Assembly (NCBI GenBank): GCA_002335605.1
Contig: BEDY01000001.1
Span: 744,001 to 808,000, forward strand
Origin: Prillingera fragicola
Lineage: Eukaryota; Basidiomycota; Tremellomycetes; Trichosporonales; Trichosporonaceae
Reading direction: 5' to 3'
DNA length: 64,000 nt
Shown here: positions 20,813-33,150 of the stretch, piece by piece
Numbering within the stretch: position 1 is the stretch's first letter
How the letters are laid out: the number at the start of each line of letters is the position of its first letter
Notes under the pieces: model-generated
What the model was told of the DNA's origin: nothing
Seen by the model: only the letters and a program-made list of their open reading frames with translations
Database searches by the model: none
Made by a program: the position numbers and the translations under genes

Positions 20813-23019
20813 CTAGGCACGTTTGGCGCGCGCGGCACGCTCCCACTCTTCTGCCTCCTTGACCTGCGAGCGGCGGATACGCGCCAGCTCGGCGCCCCGC
20901 GTGCCGTCGCCAAAGGAGAGCCAGTAGGGGTCCTCGGCTTCTGGATGCGTGGGGTTGAAGACAAACTCGACACTGGCGAACCCGGGGAGGGGTGTGAGAC
21001 GCGCCTCTCCGTCGACGCCGATGAGCGGATTGTAGGACATGCGGTCATAACTGGCCACTGATGGCTGGGTGCGCAGGGGAACATGAGGCATTTGCGTGTG
21101 GGGCTCGTACGCCGCGCGCACTACGCCAGGGGTCCATTGTCCGGCGCGAGGAGCACCGTACTCGGTCTCCTTGGCGCTCTCCACCACAATCTTGCCTCCA
21201 GGCACACGCTGGACCTCGGCCGGCTTGCGATCGTCGACAATGGATGTTGGAGGCGCAACAGCCTCGGTCGCAGAGTCTGGCGGTGCAGGGGACAGGGGCT
21301 CACTCGAGTTGTCAAAGGTGACCTCGGTCGCAAGAGGGTGATGGGGCTTGACGGATGAGAAACGTATAGACGCGGCGTCTGGGAGCTCGTTGGCCGAGCG
21401 CTGCTCTGCCGTGTACACCCATCCAGCAGCATCCGGACCTTCGAGCTGACCAATGCGCTCCTCACGGTAACTCCTCAAAGCCTCGTCGATACGGCGCGAC
21501 TCCTCGGCAGTGCGCAGGATCCAGTCCTCCTCCGTAACACCCAGCTGGCGAAGCCGTCCGCGGCGGCCGTGCAAGTGGTCTGACCAAGGGTCGGCGCCGT
21601 TTCCTCCAAAGTGCGTCGTGGGTCCTCCGGCCGTGTAGAATGACTGCGAGACAAACGCCTTGCTACCTCCAGCATCCGCAAGCATGCCGGCGTTGGCAGC
21701 CGGTCGACCAGGTCCACCCGCTGACGGGTACTGGTTCACGGCCAGCTCCTCCTCGAGCACTGGTCCATGAGGCGTCCAGCCGTTGGTTGCACAGTCCAAA
21801 AGTCCCTGCTCCTCGTTGTAGTCGTCGTCGACCCACTTGCCGTTCTTGACCAGCCTCGCGCCCATGAGCTTGTACACATTGCGAATGGCGACCATGGTGA
21901 CGGCGCGGTGCTTGAGGTTGCCAGTGATACGTCCCACTTCGATAAGCATCTGACGCTCCTCGAGATCGCATGAAAGTTTGACAATCTGGGGGCAACGGCG
22001 CAAGAACGCCAGCGAGTCGGTGTATCCACACGCACGAGCGGCATCGATGGTGAGGGCGTACAGGCGGTTGGGGTTGCGGCGTGAAGCAGACGTAAACGTC
22101 GTGAGCTTGTACTCGCGACCTCCTTGCAGACGGCCTTCGGCATCGATCTTGGCCTCGCCCTTTTCGTTTTCGGGGAGGATGAGTTCGTCCTCTCCTGCAA
22201 TGTACTCTTTCCCCTTGATGGTGTACTTTTGGCCCGCTGACGCGTTAGACTGCGCACTAGCGCCATTGTTCATCACTCACCAACAACATTTTCAAGAGCG
22301 CCGCGCGGATCCTTCTTTGGCGCAGGTGCACTCCTTCGTTTCCTCTCGCCATCATCGCTGTCCTCGCCGCGCTCGGCACGCTCACGGCGCACCTTGTCCC
22401 AACGTGCGCGAGCTGCAGCCGCCGCAGCGCCCTTTACACTGAATCCACCACGCCCACCGGTTCCAGGCTCGCGTTTGTATGGCTTGTCACCGTCCTTGTC
22501 CTTGACTGTACGTCCCTTGCCGCGACGAGACGGGGTCGGCGCGGGTGTTTCTTCCTTGTCATCTGCAACATTAGCCACTACTCTCCATCCTGAGTAATCA
22601 ATCTCACCATCCTCCTCGATATCATCCTCCTCTTCCTCCTCTGCCTCGTCGACATCAATCGGAATCTCCTTGTAGCTGACCTGCTTGCCAGAGCGACGGC
22701 GGTTCTGATGATCCTCATCGTCGTCGTCCTCATCTGTGGCATCCTCCTCGATCTTGGGACGCCCACGGCGCTTTGGCGTAGCTCCTGATTTCCGTGGCTT
22801 GGCACGAGCACGACGGGATGGTCCAGGCTGATGCTGCTCTGCGTCTTCGTCCGCCTCGGCGACACCGTCGTCCTCTCCGTTGGCGTCCACGTCCATGTCG
22901 TCGTCGCCAATAGGACTTTCCACTGGCTCCTCCTTTACGGGCTTGCGAGTGCGTGTGGGGCGAGCAGGGGAGCTTGGCGAGGCGTGTGCCGCCGCTGAGC
23001 GTCGGGATGCGCGCGCCAT
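20813..23019 (-). CDS. RSC7/SWP82-family chromatin-remodelling complex subunit
   Basis: Subunit of the RSC or SWI/SNF remodeller (RSC7/NPL6 or SWP82 type). Two exons, 23019-22281 and 22236-20813, about 720 residues. The N-terminal third is highly charged with acidic runs (DEDDDDED, EEEEEDD), basic AT-hook-like pieces (KRRGRPK) and a Lys/Arg-rich stretch, followed by the conserved RSC7 core: YTIKGKEYIAGEDELILP, SRRNPNRLYALTIDAARACGY, HRAVTMVAIRNVYKLMGARLV and WVDDDYNE. The C-terminal half is Pro/Ser-rich and ends TPLPGFASVEFVFNPTHPEAEDPY plus a charged tail. A further 45-nt in-frame, stop-free segment (22607-22563) carries splice-like signals and may be a third intron. It shares a 330 bp divergent promoter with the AT-hook gene. 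Confidence 0.9.
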
Positions 23020-23348
23020 TGGAGGGATGGGAGTGGGAGTATGGCTTGGTGAGTGAAGGGGGCGATTAGGATGTTCACAATGGTCGATGGTCGCGTCGTG
23101 TTGTGAATGTAGGCCAGCGGAGAAGGAACGGGCAAGGAAGGCGTGCCAAGGCAGGGCAGCGCGCCTGTGCGGAATAATAATATATTTCATCCCCCACTTA
23201 TGCAGACTACTGCGTTGTGTTTTGGTTTTTCCTGATCCATAATACGACGCTTTTCTCCCAACTGCACTCTCACGCCAGCATCCTCCACCTCGGACGTCCA
23301 CCTACCCCATTCACCCCCGGGCCGTACAGTGGGCCCACAGCAGCAGCA
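23020..23348. promoter_or_regulatory. Divergent promoter RSC7 / AT-hook protein
   Basis: Holds both leaders; an AT-rich patch near 23180 (aataataatatat) is the only TATA-like element seen. Confidence 0.4.
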
Positions 23349-24762
23349 ATGGGGCCAAAGGTAGACCGCAAATCATCCCCCCCTCCTCCAGGGAGAAACC
23401 TGTCTCAATACCTTGGAGTACCTGCAACCCTCGCTTCAGCTCCCGAACTGGACCCAGCCCTCCTCGCACTCGCAGGTGCCAGCGGAGCATCCGCCCAGCC
23501 TACCCCTCTTGACCCGGCGCTCTTTGCCATCGAGCAAGTGGTCCACGATGTTCAGCGCGGCCGTATTGGCCCCGATGACTTGTCATTGCCAGCTGGAATA
23601 GCGTCTTCCTCCAAGGACGCTACCAGCCAACACACCCAGGAACGCACAGATACGGAAGCCGAGGCGGCGCATCATGCGTTGGACACGGAGGCCGACGCGC
23701 ACATGAACGTCGACTCGACTCATATTCCTCTGGACGACGATGGTATTGACCCGGCTTTGCGAGAGATTGTCAACAGTCTCACCAACGCCCAACAGGTGAG
23801 TTGCCACCACCAACCCAAGCTAACAAAATCAGTCGCACCACACCTTGGGAGACCCTGATGAGCGCGAACGTTTGGATCGCGAAAGGTTACAGCATACCAT
23901 TCAATCTACACTTGAGGACTTTGCTCAAGGCTCGTTCGGCAACTATGGAGCCATATTCAACACCAACTTTCCCCAATCCCCCAACAACCACAATCTTATC
24001 CTTCCTCCGCTCGGCGCCGAGTCTGACTCTCATCCCCACTCACACGCCCACACTCCCTTACCCGGATCCTCACACGACGTAGGAGGGGACCCCGGCTCCG
24101 ACTCTGGCGTTCCAGTTAAACGTGGCCGCGGCCGCCCCAAGGGGTCAAAGAACAAGCCCAAGCCCGGCGCCATACCTCCCCCACCACGCGTGCCCCCACC
24201 TCCGCGTCGCAAGGGCCGTCCACCCAAGGAGCGCTCCGCTGAAGAGCTCGCCGAGTTTGAACGCCGTAAAGAGGAGAAAGCCCTCGGCATCAAGCGCAAA
24301 CGCGGCCGTCCTCGCAAGTACCCCGAGCTCGGCCTCGTGCGGGAGATGCGGCTCAAGAAGAACCGCGAATCAGTCCAGGAGAAGATACGCTTGCTCGAGG
24401 AACGGGCACGTATTGCGGCCGCTGCTGCCGAGGTGGACAGGCAGACGAGCCTGGAAGAGCACGCGGCGCAGCTCGAGCCGCAGCCCGAGGACGGGGCGGG
24501 AGCGCTGTCGGCCTCCGACGTCGCCCTGGGCGAGCAGGTCGCTGCGGCCGTCGCGCGCGGGCACGAGGGATCAGACCCCTACCCGTGGTCGTACCAGGAT
24601 GGCCAGTCGCTGCTCGACGTTGTGGGAGCGGTCAGCATGGATCAGAGACAGATGGACGTCAGTATGGCCATTGAGGGGGCGAGCCAGCACGACGACATGC
24701 GTGGTGTGTTTGCGCTCGCCGAGGTGGGCGGTGCAGTGCACGATGTAGATGAGCAGGAGTAG
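23349..24762 (+). CDS. AT-hook DNA-binding protein
   Basis: Exons 23349-23795 and 23833-24762, about 458 residues. Three AT-hook-like motifs lie in the middle: VKRGRGRPKGSKNK, RRKGRPPKER and KRKRGRPRKY, around residues 245-310, predicting binding to the minor groove of AT-rich DNA. They are followed by a charged coiled-coil stretch (MRLKKNRESVQEKIRLLEERARI). The N-terminal half is Pro/Ala-rich with repeated LDPAL motifs (ELDPALLAL, PLDPALFAI, GIDPALREI), which look like a short repeated interaction motif. The C-terminus is acidic/hydrophobic. It is probably a nuclear chromatin factor; no named family was assigned. The leader and the divergent promoter shared with a remodeller subunit suit this but prove nothing. 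Confidence 0.85.
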
Positions 24763-24872
24763 CGCAGGTATATACGATAGGGTTGAGGCCAGACATGTTG
24801 TATCTTTGTGTTTTCATGTATCAAATCATGCGAGATGCGCACGATGCATTCTACTGTTCTGCTACTGGGCGT

Positions 24873-25823
24873 TTAGTTGCCAGGGAGACCACACACGGCA
24901 ACTCCTGGGATCCTCGTGTTCATGATGAGAGCCACGATAAGGCCGTACAAACCCTGCGACGTCAGTTGGTGGCCAAGTTGGTTAGTGCGTGGCGGGACGT
25001 ACGATAACCTCGCTGTGGGGTGGTGTCAGCTTGATAAACATCGACAGTGGCGGGACGTACGCGAAAATGAGAACAAGAACCATGGTGACAAAGATCTTGG
25101 ACTCGTGCACATATGCGCGGACACCGGCGTCTCCAACGATTCCAATCGCGTATCCGGCCGAGAGACCGGTCATGCCACAGGCTGCGTGCTGTTAGCTAAC
25201 ATCCAGCCACATGCAATCAAGCCGCGTACGCACCGAGACCAGCACCGAGGTGGACAAAGCCCGCGAAGAGCGAGTAGGTCTGAGCCGGGTCAATGTTACC
25301 GGCAATGAGGACCGAGACGACGAGGCCGTACACGGCGATAACTGCGGGTCAGGAGTGTACTTGGGCCGAGGCGCTTAGGACCTACTACCGGCCATCTGAG
25401 GGGGTCAGTATGCTGCCTTCGATGCACTGCTGGCTACTCACAACAACAGGAATGAGCGACTTGAAACAGTGGTTAGCATGCTTCTCGATGGGACTTGACG
25501 GCCAGACCAACCTTCATAATGAGCTCAGGCCTGGGGATGTCAGTCACTGATTGCAGCCCCCGGTCGCAACGACTCACTTGAATGTACCGAGACCGGCGAT
25601 TCCGATACCAGACTTTGCGGTTCCGTACGCCGCACCGACGGTCGAGAGGACCATCTGCTAGGTTAGCGTGCGCGGCCAGTGCTGGGGATTGTCGTGATGG
25701 AGATGGCCACGTACAGCGGAGGCAATACCGCCAAAGCTGGGGTTGTTAGCAGCATCCCATCTGCTACGGTTACTGAGATTCTCACCCAAAGAAGGGGGCC
25801 CAGGGAGGGCAAAGTTCGTCCAT
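24873..25823 (-). CDS. VMA3: V-type ATPase proteolipid subunit c
   Basis: Membrane-ring subunit of the vacuolar proton pump. Ten exons on the minus strand: 25823-25786, 25736-25715, 25654-25578, 25530-25512, 25459-25442, 25395-25389, 25341-25234, 25181-25061, 25012-25003 and 24953-24873, for about 166 residues (yeast Vma3 is 160). The start [13 protein letters not shown] matches Vma3. Four membrane segments are seen: the first with [14 protein letters not shown], then [15 protein letters not shown], the third with [19 protein letters not shown], and the last [22 protein letters not shown] with the proton-binding Glu in FAEVIG. Exons of 7 and 10 nt are needed to keep frame and homology. The usual Gly of the MAG motif before IAVYG is missing in this reconstruction. 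It is divergent from CCT7. Confidence 0.92.
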
Positions 25824-26103
25824 GATGTGCGTGCTTGGTATAGGTGACCGACACGGATGGCAACAGATAGTAGCTGGAGGACTGGTGACGCTGAGGGGGT
25901 GGGTGGGGTGCATTGATACTTTTGATTCCGTCGGGAGCTGAGAACGTGGCATTCAATGACACAATAATACACGTCACAATGTCCGTCACGCACGCGTCTC
26001 GCCAGCAAGTTCACTGGCAAAAGCTCGCTCGGATTCCATATGGATCTTGACTTCCACCTCGCCGCTTCTTATCATCTCTAGGCATCCAAAAACCCAGCCC
26101 ATA

Positions 26104-28171
26104 ATGCAGGGCAGGCTTCCATCAATGGTGCGTACATGGCTACAACTTGCGCTCGAGGTGCAGCCCGCTGACCAGTCTCCAGCAACCTACTGTTGTCCTC
26201 CTCCGGGGTACGTGTGGTCCTCCACTTGCTTGCCAGCTCGCGCAGCTACTGGGTATGGCTAGACAACTTGCTAACATTTCACAGAGGGCACCGACACCTC
26301 GCAGGGTACTCCCCAGCTTTTGTCCAACATCTCGGCGTGTATTGCCGTCGCCCAGACCATTGCCACCACCCTTGGTCCCCGCGGCATGGACAAGCTGATT
26401 GTCGATGACCGTGGCAACGCTACCATCTCGAGTGCGTAGCTGGGCACAACTGCCAAGGGCATGCTGACAAATATAGACGACGGCGCTACTCTGCTCAAGC
26501 TCCTCGATATTGTCCACCCCGCCGCTCGTACCCTCGTCGACATTGCCCGTGCGCAGGACGCAGAGGTCGGTGACGGCACCACCAGTGTCGTGCTTCTGTG
26601 AGTGCTAGACTGGACGATACCGCTACCAACAGGAGCTAATGCATTTTAGTGCTGCCGAGATTCTCAAGGAGATTAGGCCATACGTTGAGGAGGGTGTTGG
26701 AGTCCACACCATCATCAAGGGACTGCGTGAAGCGAGGAATCTGGTGAGTCAGCAAACAGCAATGGGGCGCGGCAGCGCGAGCTTTGCACAAGCTAACAGA
26801 GCAGGCGATCAAGAAGATCAACGAGTTGGCGGTCACCATTGACAAGACGGACCCTGTGTAAGTACCGGTGGTGCGCACGGACCTGCAGCGAGGCTGACAA
26901 AATAGTAAATTCCGCGAGCTTCTTATGCTCTGCGCGGCAACATCGATGTCGTCGAAGCTTATCCACTCTCAAACCCCCTTCTTCTCCAACATGGTTGTCG
27001 ACGCCGTGCTCTCGCTTGACCAGGAGGACCTGAACGAGTCGTTGATCGGTGTCAAGAAGGTTCCCGGCGGTGGCATGCAGGACTCGCTCCTCATCAAGGG
27101 TGTTGCGTTCAAGAAGACCTTCTCGTACGCCGGATTCGAGCAGCAGCCCAAGTCGTTCACCGACCCCACCGTTTTGTGTCTCAACGTCGAGCTCGAGCTC
27201 AAGGCAGAGAAGGACAATGCCGAGATCCGTGTCAACGAGGTGTCCGAGTACCAGGCGATTGTCGACGCCGAGTGGACCATCATCTACCGCAAGCTCGAAG
27301 CTATTGTTGCCACTGGCGCCAAGGTTGTGCTTTCCAAGCTCCCCATTGGTGACCTTGCCACTCAGTACTTTGCCGACCGCGACATCTTCTGTGCCGGCCG
27401 TGTTGCTGGTGACGACTTGAAGCGTGTTGTTCAGGCCGTTGGTGGTTCGATCCAGTCGACCACCTCGGACATTGAGCCTCAGCACCTTGGCCGCTGCGGC
27501 AAGTTTGAGGAGCGCCAGATTGGAGGCGAGCGTTTCAACATCTTTGAGGACTGCCCCGAGGCCAAGACCTGCACGCTCATCCTCCGTGGTGGAGCCGAGC
27601 AGTTTATTGCCGAGGTTGAGCGTTCGCTCCACGACTCGATCATGATCGTGAAGCGTGCGATCAAGAACAATGCTGTTGTCGCTGGTGGTGGTGCGTGCGA
27701 GATGGAAATCTCCAAGTACCTGCGCGCATACTCGCGCACCATCATGGGCAAGCAGCAGCTTATTGTTGGCGCTGTGGCCAAGGCGCTTGAGGTCATCCCC
27801 CGCCAGATTTGCGACAACGCCGGTCTGGACGCCACCGACCTGCTCAACAAGCTCCGTATGCGTCACGCGCAGGACGACACTTGGGCTGGTGTTGATGTTG
27901 ACGGCGAGTGTGTCGCCGACAACATGAAGCGTTTTGTTTGGGAGCCTGCGCTTGTCAAGACGAACGCATTGTCGAGTGCAGTTGAGGCGGCGTGCCTCAT
28001 TCTCAGTGTTGATGAGACTGTCCGAAACCCTCAAAGCGAGGTGAGTTTGGCGACCCAACTTTAACTATACTAGACCCTTACTGACCCTCCTCTCAGGCGC
28101 AGCAGGCCGGTCCCCCCATGCCCCGCGGCGCTGCCCAGCGTGCTATGCGCGGCGGCATGCCCCGGAGGTAG
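26104..28171 (+). CDS. CCT7: T-complex chaperonin (CCT/TRiC) eta subunit
   Basis: Subunit of the cytosolic group II chaperonin that folds actin, tubulin and WD proteins. Exons 26104-26127, 26183-26207, 26285-26431, 26477-26597, 26650-26743, 26805-26857, 26906-28040 and 28097-28171 give about 557 residues, normal for the family. Motifs: [16 protein letters not shown] at the N-terminus, [12 protein letters not shown] and [10 protein letters not shown] in the ATPase domain, [21 protein letters not shown] and [12 protein letters not shown] in the apical region (the eta hallmark), [14 protein letters not shown], and a flexible Gly/Arg/Met tail [18 protein letters not shown]. Most introns sit in the first quarter of the gene. 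A 421-codon antisense ORF over the last large exon is a codon-bias shadow. Confidence 0.97.
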
Positions 28172-28981
28172 GTAGAGTAGAGCATCCCATGCATAGGCAG
28201 TTCTCCACGGCAGACTGAGGTACTGTTGAGCGGTGCAAAGGTGTTACTGAACTGGACGGAAAGCATGACAGGGCAGGCACTGCTGGCGCGCAGGCACGTG
28301 ACACATGCACGCGCTGCCGATCTGCAGCGAACGAGGCCCAATGCTACTCAAGGAGGCTTTGGGTCACTGGACGTGACGTCGTACTTCGCTCGCTGAAAAC
28401 CAACGAGAATGTGGCAAGTAGGTTTGGACGGCAAAGGGTGGCGACGTCCGAGGGCAAGGAACGACGGCGGCAGCGCGGGAACCAGAGAAATATCTGCCAA
28501 CATGCCATACACGAAGAGAGCGGCTCTGAAAGCCAGAACAAGGTTGCAAAACGCACTATTCGGAGTCCACTCCCTTGCTCACCGTTTACAATGCGTTGTG
28601 TCACGCTCGCCAGAACACACAACATCATAACGTAACCATGCTCAAAGCCTCTACTGTGCATATATCAAGGCCGCTGTGCAGTCCAGCAACCACTGTCTAC
28701 TGTGTGATTGAACTGCATTGTCCTGCAGCGTACTGGAAGAGTGAATAACGACCGGCCACCACTGTGGAGGAAGCCCTGTTCAGCTGACGCCAGGCACCCG
28801 CCGCTTTCATTTTGCCCATGCCGGCGGATGGCTCCACCACAGCTGTCTTTGCACCACGTCACCAGCAAACACAGCGTCAATGACTGGAATTGTTTGCATC
28901 TAGGTACATTATATCGGTCGTGGTTCTAGTCTAGGTCATGGATTGTCTCGGCCACGGAGACGAGGCATATCGTTTTCGCTG
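28172..28981. other. Intergenic between convergent CCT7 and MFS transporter genes
   Basis: About 0.8 kb with no ORF of coding character and no RNA gene recognised. It is long for a convergent pair in this window, where other convergent pairs lie 70-300 bp apart. Confidence 0.4.
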
Positions 28982-31054
28982 TTACACGGGGGCGATGGTG
29001 GCCTTGCGCTGCTGAGTCTTTGCGTCGCGACGCTCAATCTCGTTGCGCATGTTCTCGCGCGCGATCTCGTGCTCCTCAAGTACGCCAATGGGCTTCTTGT
29101 AGAACACGATGGCGGCGATAGCGACAAGGGCAAAGGCGGCAAACTCAAACCAGAAGCTGCGAGCGTCCTTGCGCCACTCGAGGGTTCCACTGCTCATGCC
29201 GGCCTGGACTGCGAGGGTAATTGCACCACCGACCTGGGCGATGACCTGGGTCCAGGCGCCGGCGACGCCGCCCATCTCCGGGGGGCAGTAGGTGATGACG
29301 TTCACTCCACTGGCCATGAACATTGCGATCGCGCCCATCGAGCCGATGACTAGTGGGTGTTAGCTTTGGACCTGAGGACTGCAGTGCAGGAGACAACTCA
29401 CCAAAGGCAGGGAAGCAGTAGCGCCAGTAGTCGGTACCCCAGCCACCGTCCGAGTAGTACATGAGGACCTCACTGATCATCATCACTGGGATTGTCAGCC
29501 TCTGACACTGCCGAATTGTCGATGACACTCACTAACTGCCGAAATGGGCACAGTCCAGCGGGGCTTCTCCATAACGATTGGCGAGACTTGCGTAAGACCA
29601 CCGACGACAAGCGCGGCAATGCCTTGGGGAAGAACTGCGGCGGCGACATGGAGAGCCGTCCAACCACGGACACGCTGCCAGTAGACGGCGTACAGGAGCT
29701 GGTTGGTCACCCAGAAACTGAAGGGCACGAGGTTGACAACACTGGCGATCTTAATGTTCTTGATCTTCCAGACCGTGCTCGGGAGTACCGCGTTGTTGGG
29801 GTGAACCCAGTTTTCCCAGAGGAAGAAGCAGGGGCCGAGGACGAGCGAGGCGACAAAGGGTCCAATGAAGATGCCGCTGCTCCAGCCGTCAATGGGACCC
29901 TGGGTCAGGCCGAGGTTGAGGAAGACAAGGCAGATGGCCATGATACCGACGCCGACAATGTCGAGGCGGCGCCAGCGAGAGACACCGTCAGAGACATAGC
30001 CTGAACGGGTAAAGGGGAGGATCATGCAGGTGATCGCCGAAAAGACAAAGCAGCTGGACGTTTAGCCTGAGTCGCTCACTTTGGGCTTACATGATGGTAA
30101 TGAGACGGAAGAACCAGTGGTACGACGCCAGCATTGTCAAGCCAGACAGGACACTGTGATGGTAAGTTACCTGGTTGTGTGTTGTGCTACTCACAGACCG
30201 AGGACGTTGCCAAGAGCGCCGGCAAGACCGAGGAGGGCAAGCCGCTTCTGCTTTTCGACAGGGTCGGGATACATGTTGACAATGAGATTGTAGGCCGATG
30301 GAATGGCTGCACTTGGTTAGAAGCACATCTTGCAGAGCTAATCGTCACTCACTCATGGCTCCTGCCACACCGCCCAGGCCACGCAGAACCAGGAAGCCAT
30401 ACTTGTTGGTAGTGACAAACGAAGTGACCAGACTAATGATGCCAAGTCCAGTAAAGCCGCTAACGAACACGATCTGAGCCGGGAACAGGTCACTCAGACG
30501 TCCAGCAAAGAGGAGGAAGGAGGCAAAGGCCAGGGAATAGGCGGTAATAATCTGAATTAATTAGTTAATGCCCGCCAAGGTATAGAGTGCCGAGCAACTT
30601 ACCCATACAATCTGGGACACCTTCAAGCCCGTGTCGCCTGCGATCTGGGCTGTAGCGACACCGACACCAGAAACGTTGCCTGCGGATAGTTAGTAACGAT
30701 GGCCGCAGGTGATAGAGTGGGGAGGGCGGACACGGTCATGGTCAGGCACGGGATGCCGATCATTGACCGTGCGCGGACGGGGTGACTGATTTTCTGGGTT
30801 GCACACTCACAAATGTCAATAAACGTGGCGATACTGAAGACGAAGAGGAGAATGCCTTTGCGAACAGGAGAGAGCTTTGCAAGAACATGATCCGAGCCAC
30901 GGATGCCGCCGGTCGCGAGCTCTTCCTTTGGAAGATGCTCCTTGGACGCCGTGGCGGTCCTTATTGAGGCTGCTTCATGTTCGGCCGATGGTACCGAGAG
31001 CGTCTTGGTCGGAGAGTCCTCCATTGCGGTCAAGGTGGTGGTTGATTGGGACAT
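28982..31054 (-). CDS. MFS transporter, DHA2-like, about 14 membrane segments
   Basis: Proton-coupled exporter of the major facilitator superfamily. Eight exons: 31054-30811, 30679-30603, 30551-30353, 30306-30195, 30153-30091, 30053-29533, 29485-29402 and 29349-28982, about 555 residues. A 65-residue Ser/Thr-rich cytosolic N-terminus precedes the first helix (ILLFVFSIATFIDIC). Motif A is visible as FAGRLSDLFPAQIV, and the motif-C-like LLGLAGALGNVLG in helix 5 marks the antiporter (drug:H+) branch. I count about 14 hydrophobic segments. The closest general type is DHA2 (ATR1/SGE1-like). The substrate cannot be predicted. No neighbouring biosynthetic genes suggest a cluster. The first intron is 131 nt; the others are mostly 37-55 nt. 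Confidence 0.88.
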
Positions 31055-31565
31055 TCTAAGAAGTGAACCTTCCAATGCGTGTTGAAGTTGGACGAGGAAG
31101 AGGAGCCGTATCTGAGCAAGTGTTCTTGGCTGTGTGTGGTGTTGCACTGTAAGATGAAGATGGTGAGATTGTCAGTTCCGTCTGTTGTTCTTATGCAAAC
31201 CCATGTCGCATTAATTTCTGTGCCGACACGGTCGCGACGCTTGGCGAGCGCACTGAAGACGGCAACGGCCTCGGACTTGATCTGTCATCGCCGAGCTGAG
31301 ACCCAGTGACAGAGTGATCGGGTGAACCGAATCTGGTGGCATCAGTTCCGACGCGGGGATTTTGGCGCGTCCTGCAATCTGGCGCGGTCTCTTGATGCCA
31401 TGCCCGCTTCCACACTCTGCCACTACTGCCCGTCCAAAAACGTGCTACACACCACCAATGCACCAAACGTGCCCATGCGAACTGCTCGCCGTGCCACGCG
31501 CGTCGGACCGGCCGGCCTCAAGACCGCTCCTTCAATGACTGCATTGCTACCTCGGGATCACATTG
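31055..31565. other. Intergenic, tandem minus-strand genes
   Basis: Promoter of the MFS gene and 3' UTR of the WBP11-like gene. No further gene seen. Confidence 0.4.
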
Positions 31566-32930
31566 CTAATCCAATCCCTCTAGAAATCGTGCGTATTCAT
31601 CCTCGGCGTCGGTAGCTGCGGTGGAGGCCGATGAACCACCGAGAACGTTGCTAAGCTTGCCCAATAACCCAGGCCCTGATGGCGCCTGTACGCGCACCTC
31701 ATCGCCGTCGGCGTCCACTACGCCAGAGTTAGGTGCTGCATTGACAGGAGCCAACCCGCTGGGAGCCTTCTTCTTTGCCAGGTTGCGAGGCACAAACACT
31801 GTAGACTCCTTGCGGAAGTCGCGTAGCTGAGGTGCAGCGGAGATCGTAGCCGCTGTTGGTGCCGCGGTCTTGGAAACCACACTGGGAAGCTTGGGTGCGG
31901 CCGCAGCAGCCACTGCGGGTTCACTTCCCGGCTTGGCGGGAAGCGAGGACGGGGCCGCTGGCAGAGTTGGTGGCCGAGGAGGACCGCCACGGCCTCCCAT
32001 ACCACCACGAGCTCCTCCTCGGCCTCGGCCTGCACCAGCACCGACAGGACGAGGTGGCTGAGGCATGAGACCACCCCAGCCGACTGGTGCAGCATGTGTT
32101 GGAGGTGGAGGCGCAAGACCAGCAGGCACCTGGCCCGGTCGTGGTGGAGGAGGACCGGTGGGCAAGGGAATGTCGTCAGAGTCATCCGAGTCGTTATCGC
32201 TGTCCTCTTGACCTGGAGGCGGTCCTTCAGGCATTACAATGTCGTCGTCGCTGTCATCCTCATCCGAGTCGTCACTATCGCTACTCTCTCCGGGTGGAGG
32301 TGCTGGATGGGTTAGCTGCCGCGGTTCATCAACGGCCTGCTCAACTCACTGCGCTCTCGGTAGGGCATGCCCGGTGGAGGAACACCAAAGGGATTGTACG
32401 TCGGGTCATAGTAGACACTGCGCTTGGGATCCCGCAGCGTGCCATCTGGGTTGTAGAGGTGGGCCATCGGGTCTGGTCGTCCGCCTTGCTCGTCGTCATC
32501 ACGGGGCCGAGACGGGGCATGCTTTCCCGTGTGGAATACTCGGTCCTTGGCATCCGGGTGATCGGCCACGTACTTCTCCTTGGCCTTGTTGACATATTTG
32601 AGCTCGGTCTCCAGAGCCTTGAGACGCTCCTTGACGCCGTCCGACTCCTTGGCGTTCTTCAGCTCGCGGATCTCAGCCTCGAGGTCTGTATTGTCAGTAC
32701 TAGAGCAATTAACTGAATTCAAACCTCGTGTATCCCTCTTAATGTTCTTGTCATCACGCTTCTTCTTGCGGTCCTCCTTGTTCTGACAAGTTAGCGGCGG
32801 TGTTAACATGGACACACCTTTTTTAGCTCTTTTTCGCGTTGAGCCTTGCCTAAGTACGTCAGCAACGCCCAGTGCTCCACCCTGTCGACTCACGGAACGC
32901 ATCGGCGGGGGTTGCGCTCTTCTTGCCCAT
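31566..32930 (-). CDS. WBP11-like (WW-domain-binding protein 11) pre-mRNA splicing factor
   Basis: Nuclear, Pro-rich spliceosome-associated protein. Exons 32930-32894, 32849-32818, 32782-32725, 32685-32350 and 32302-31566 encode about 399 residues. The N-terminus MGKKSATPADAFRKAQREKEL and the following KKNKEDRKKKRDDKNIK basic helix are the WBP11 signature; next come a coiled-coil segment (IRELKNAKESDGVKERLKALE), HLYNPDGTLRDPKRSVYYDPTYNPFG, and the Pro/Gly-rich half with PPPGMPYR, GPPPPRPGQVP and RGRGGARGGMGGRGG, ending in EDEYARFLEGLD. Pro-rich motifs would bind WW domains. It is divergent from ARPC5 with about 220 bp between start codons. Confidence 0.88.
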
Positions 32931-33150
32931 GCTTGCAAGTGTAGTCAACGCCAGAAGTGGCCTCGAAGTGATTCAGGTGGTAGTCACAACAATCTCGTTC
33001 ATTAAATTTATCCGACACCCCCACATTACGTACTTCCAGTCCGGCGTCATAGCCACGCACTGCATCGACAACGGTGACTTGCTCGTCCTCGTCGTCCACA
33101 TCACTTGCATCTCAGCTCGCTTTCCCTTTTCCTTCCACTCCCCTCCCACA

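Noticed and set aside
26793..28058. 421-codon antisense ORF over CCT7
   Set aside because: Mirrors the codon bias of the chaperonin exon; Leu/Val/Asn-rich shadow without homology.
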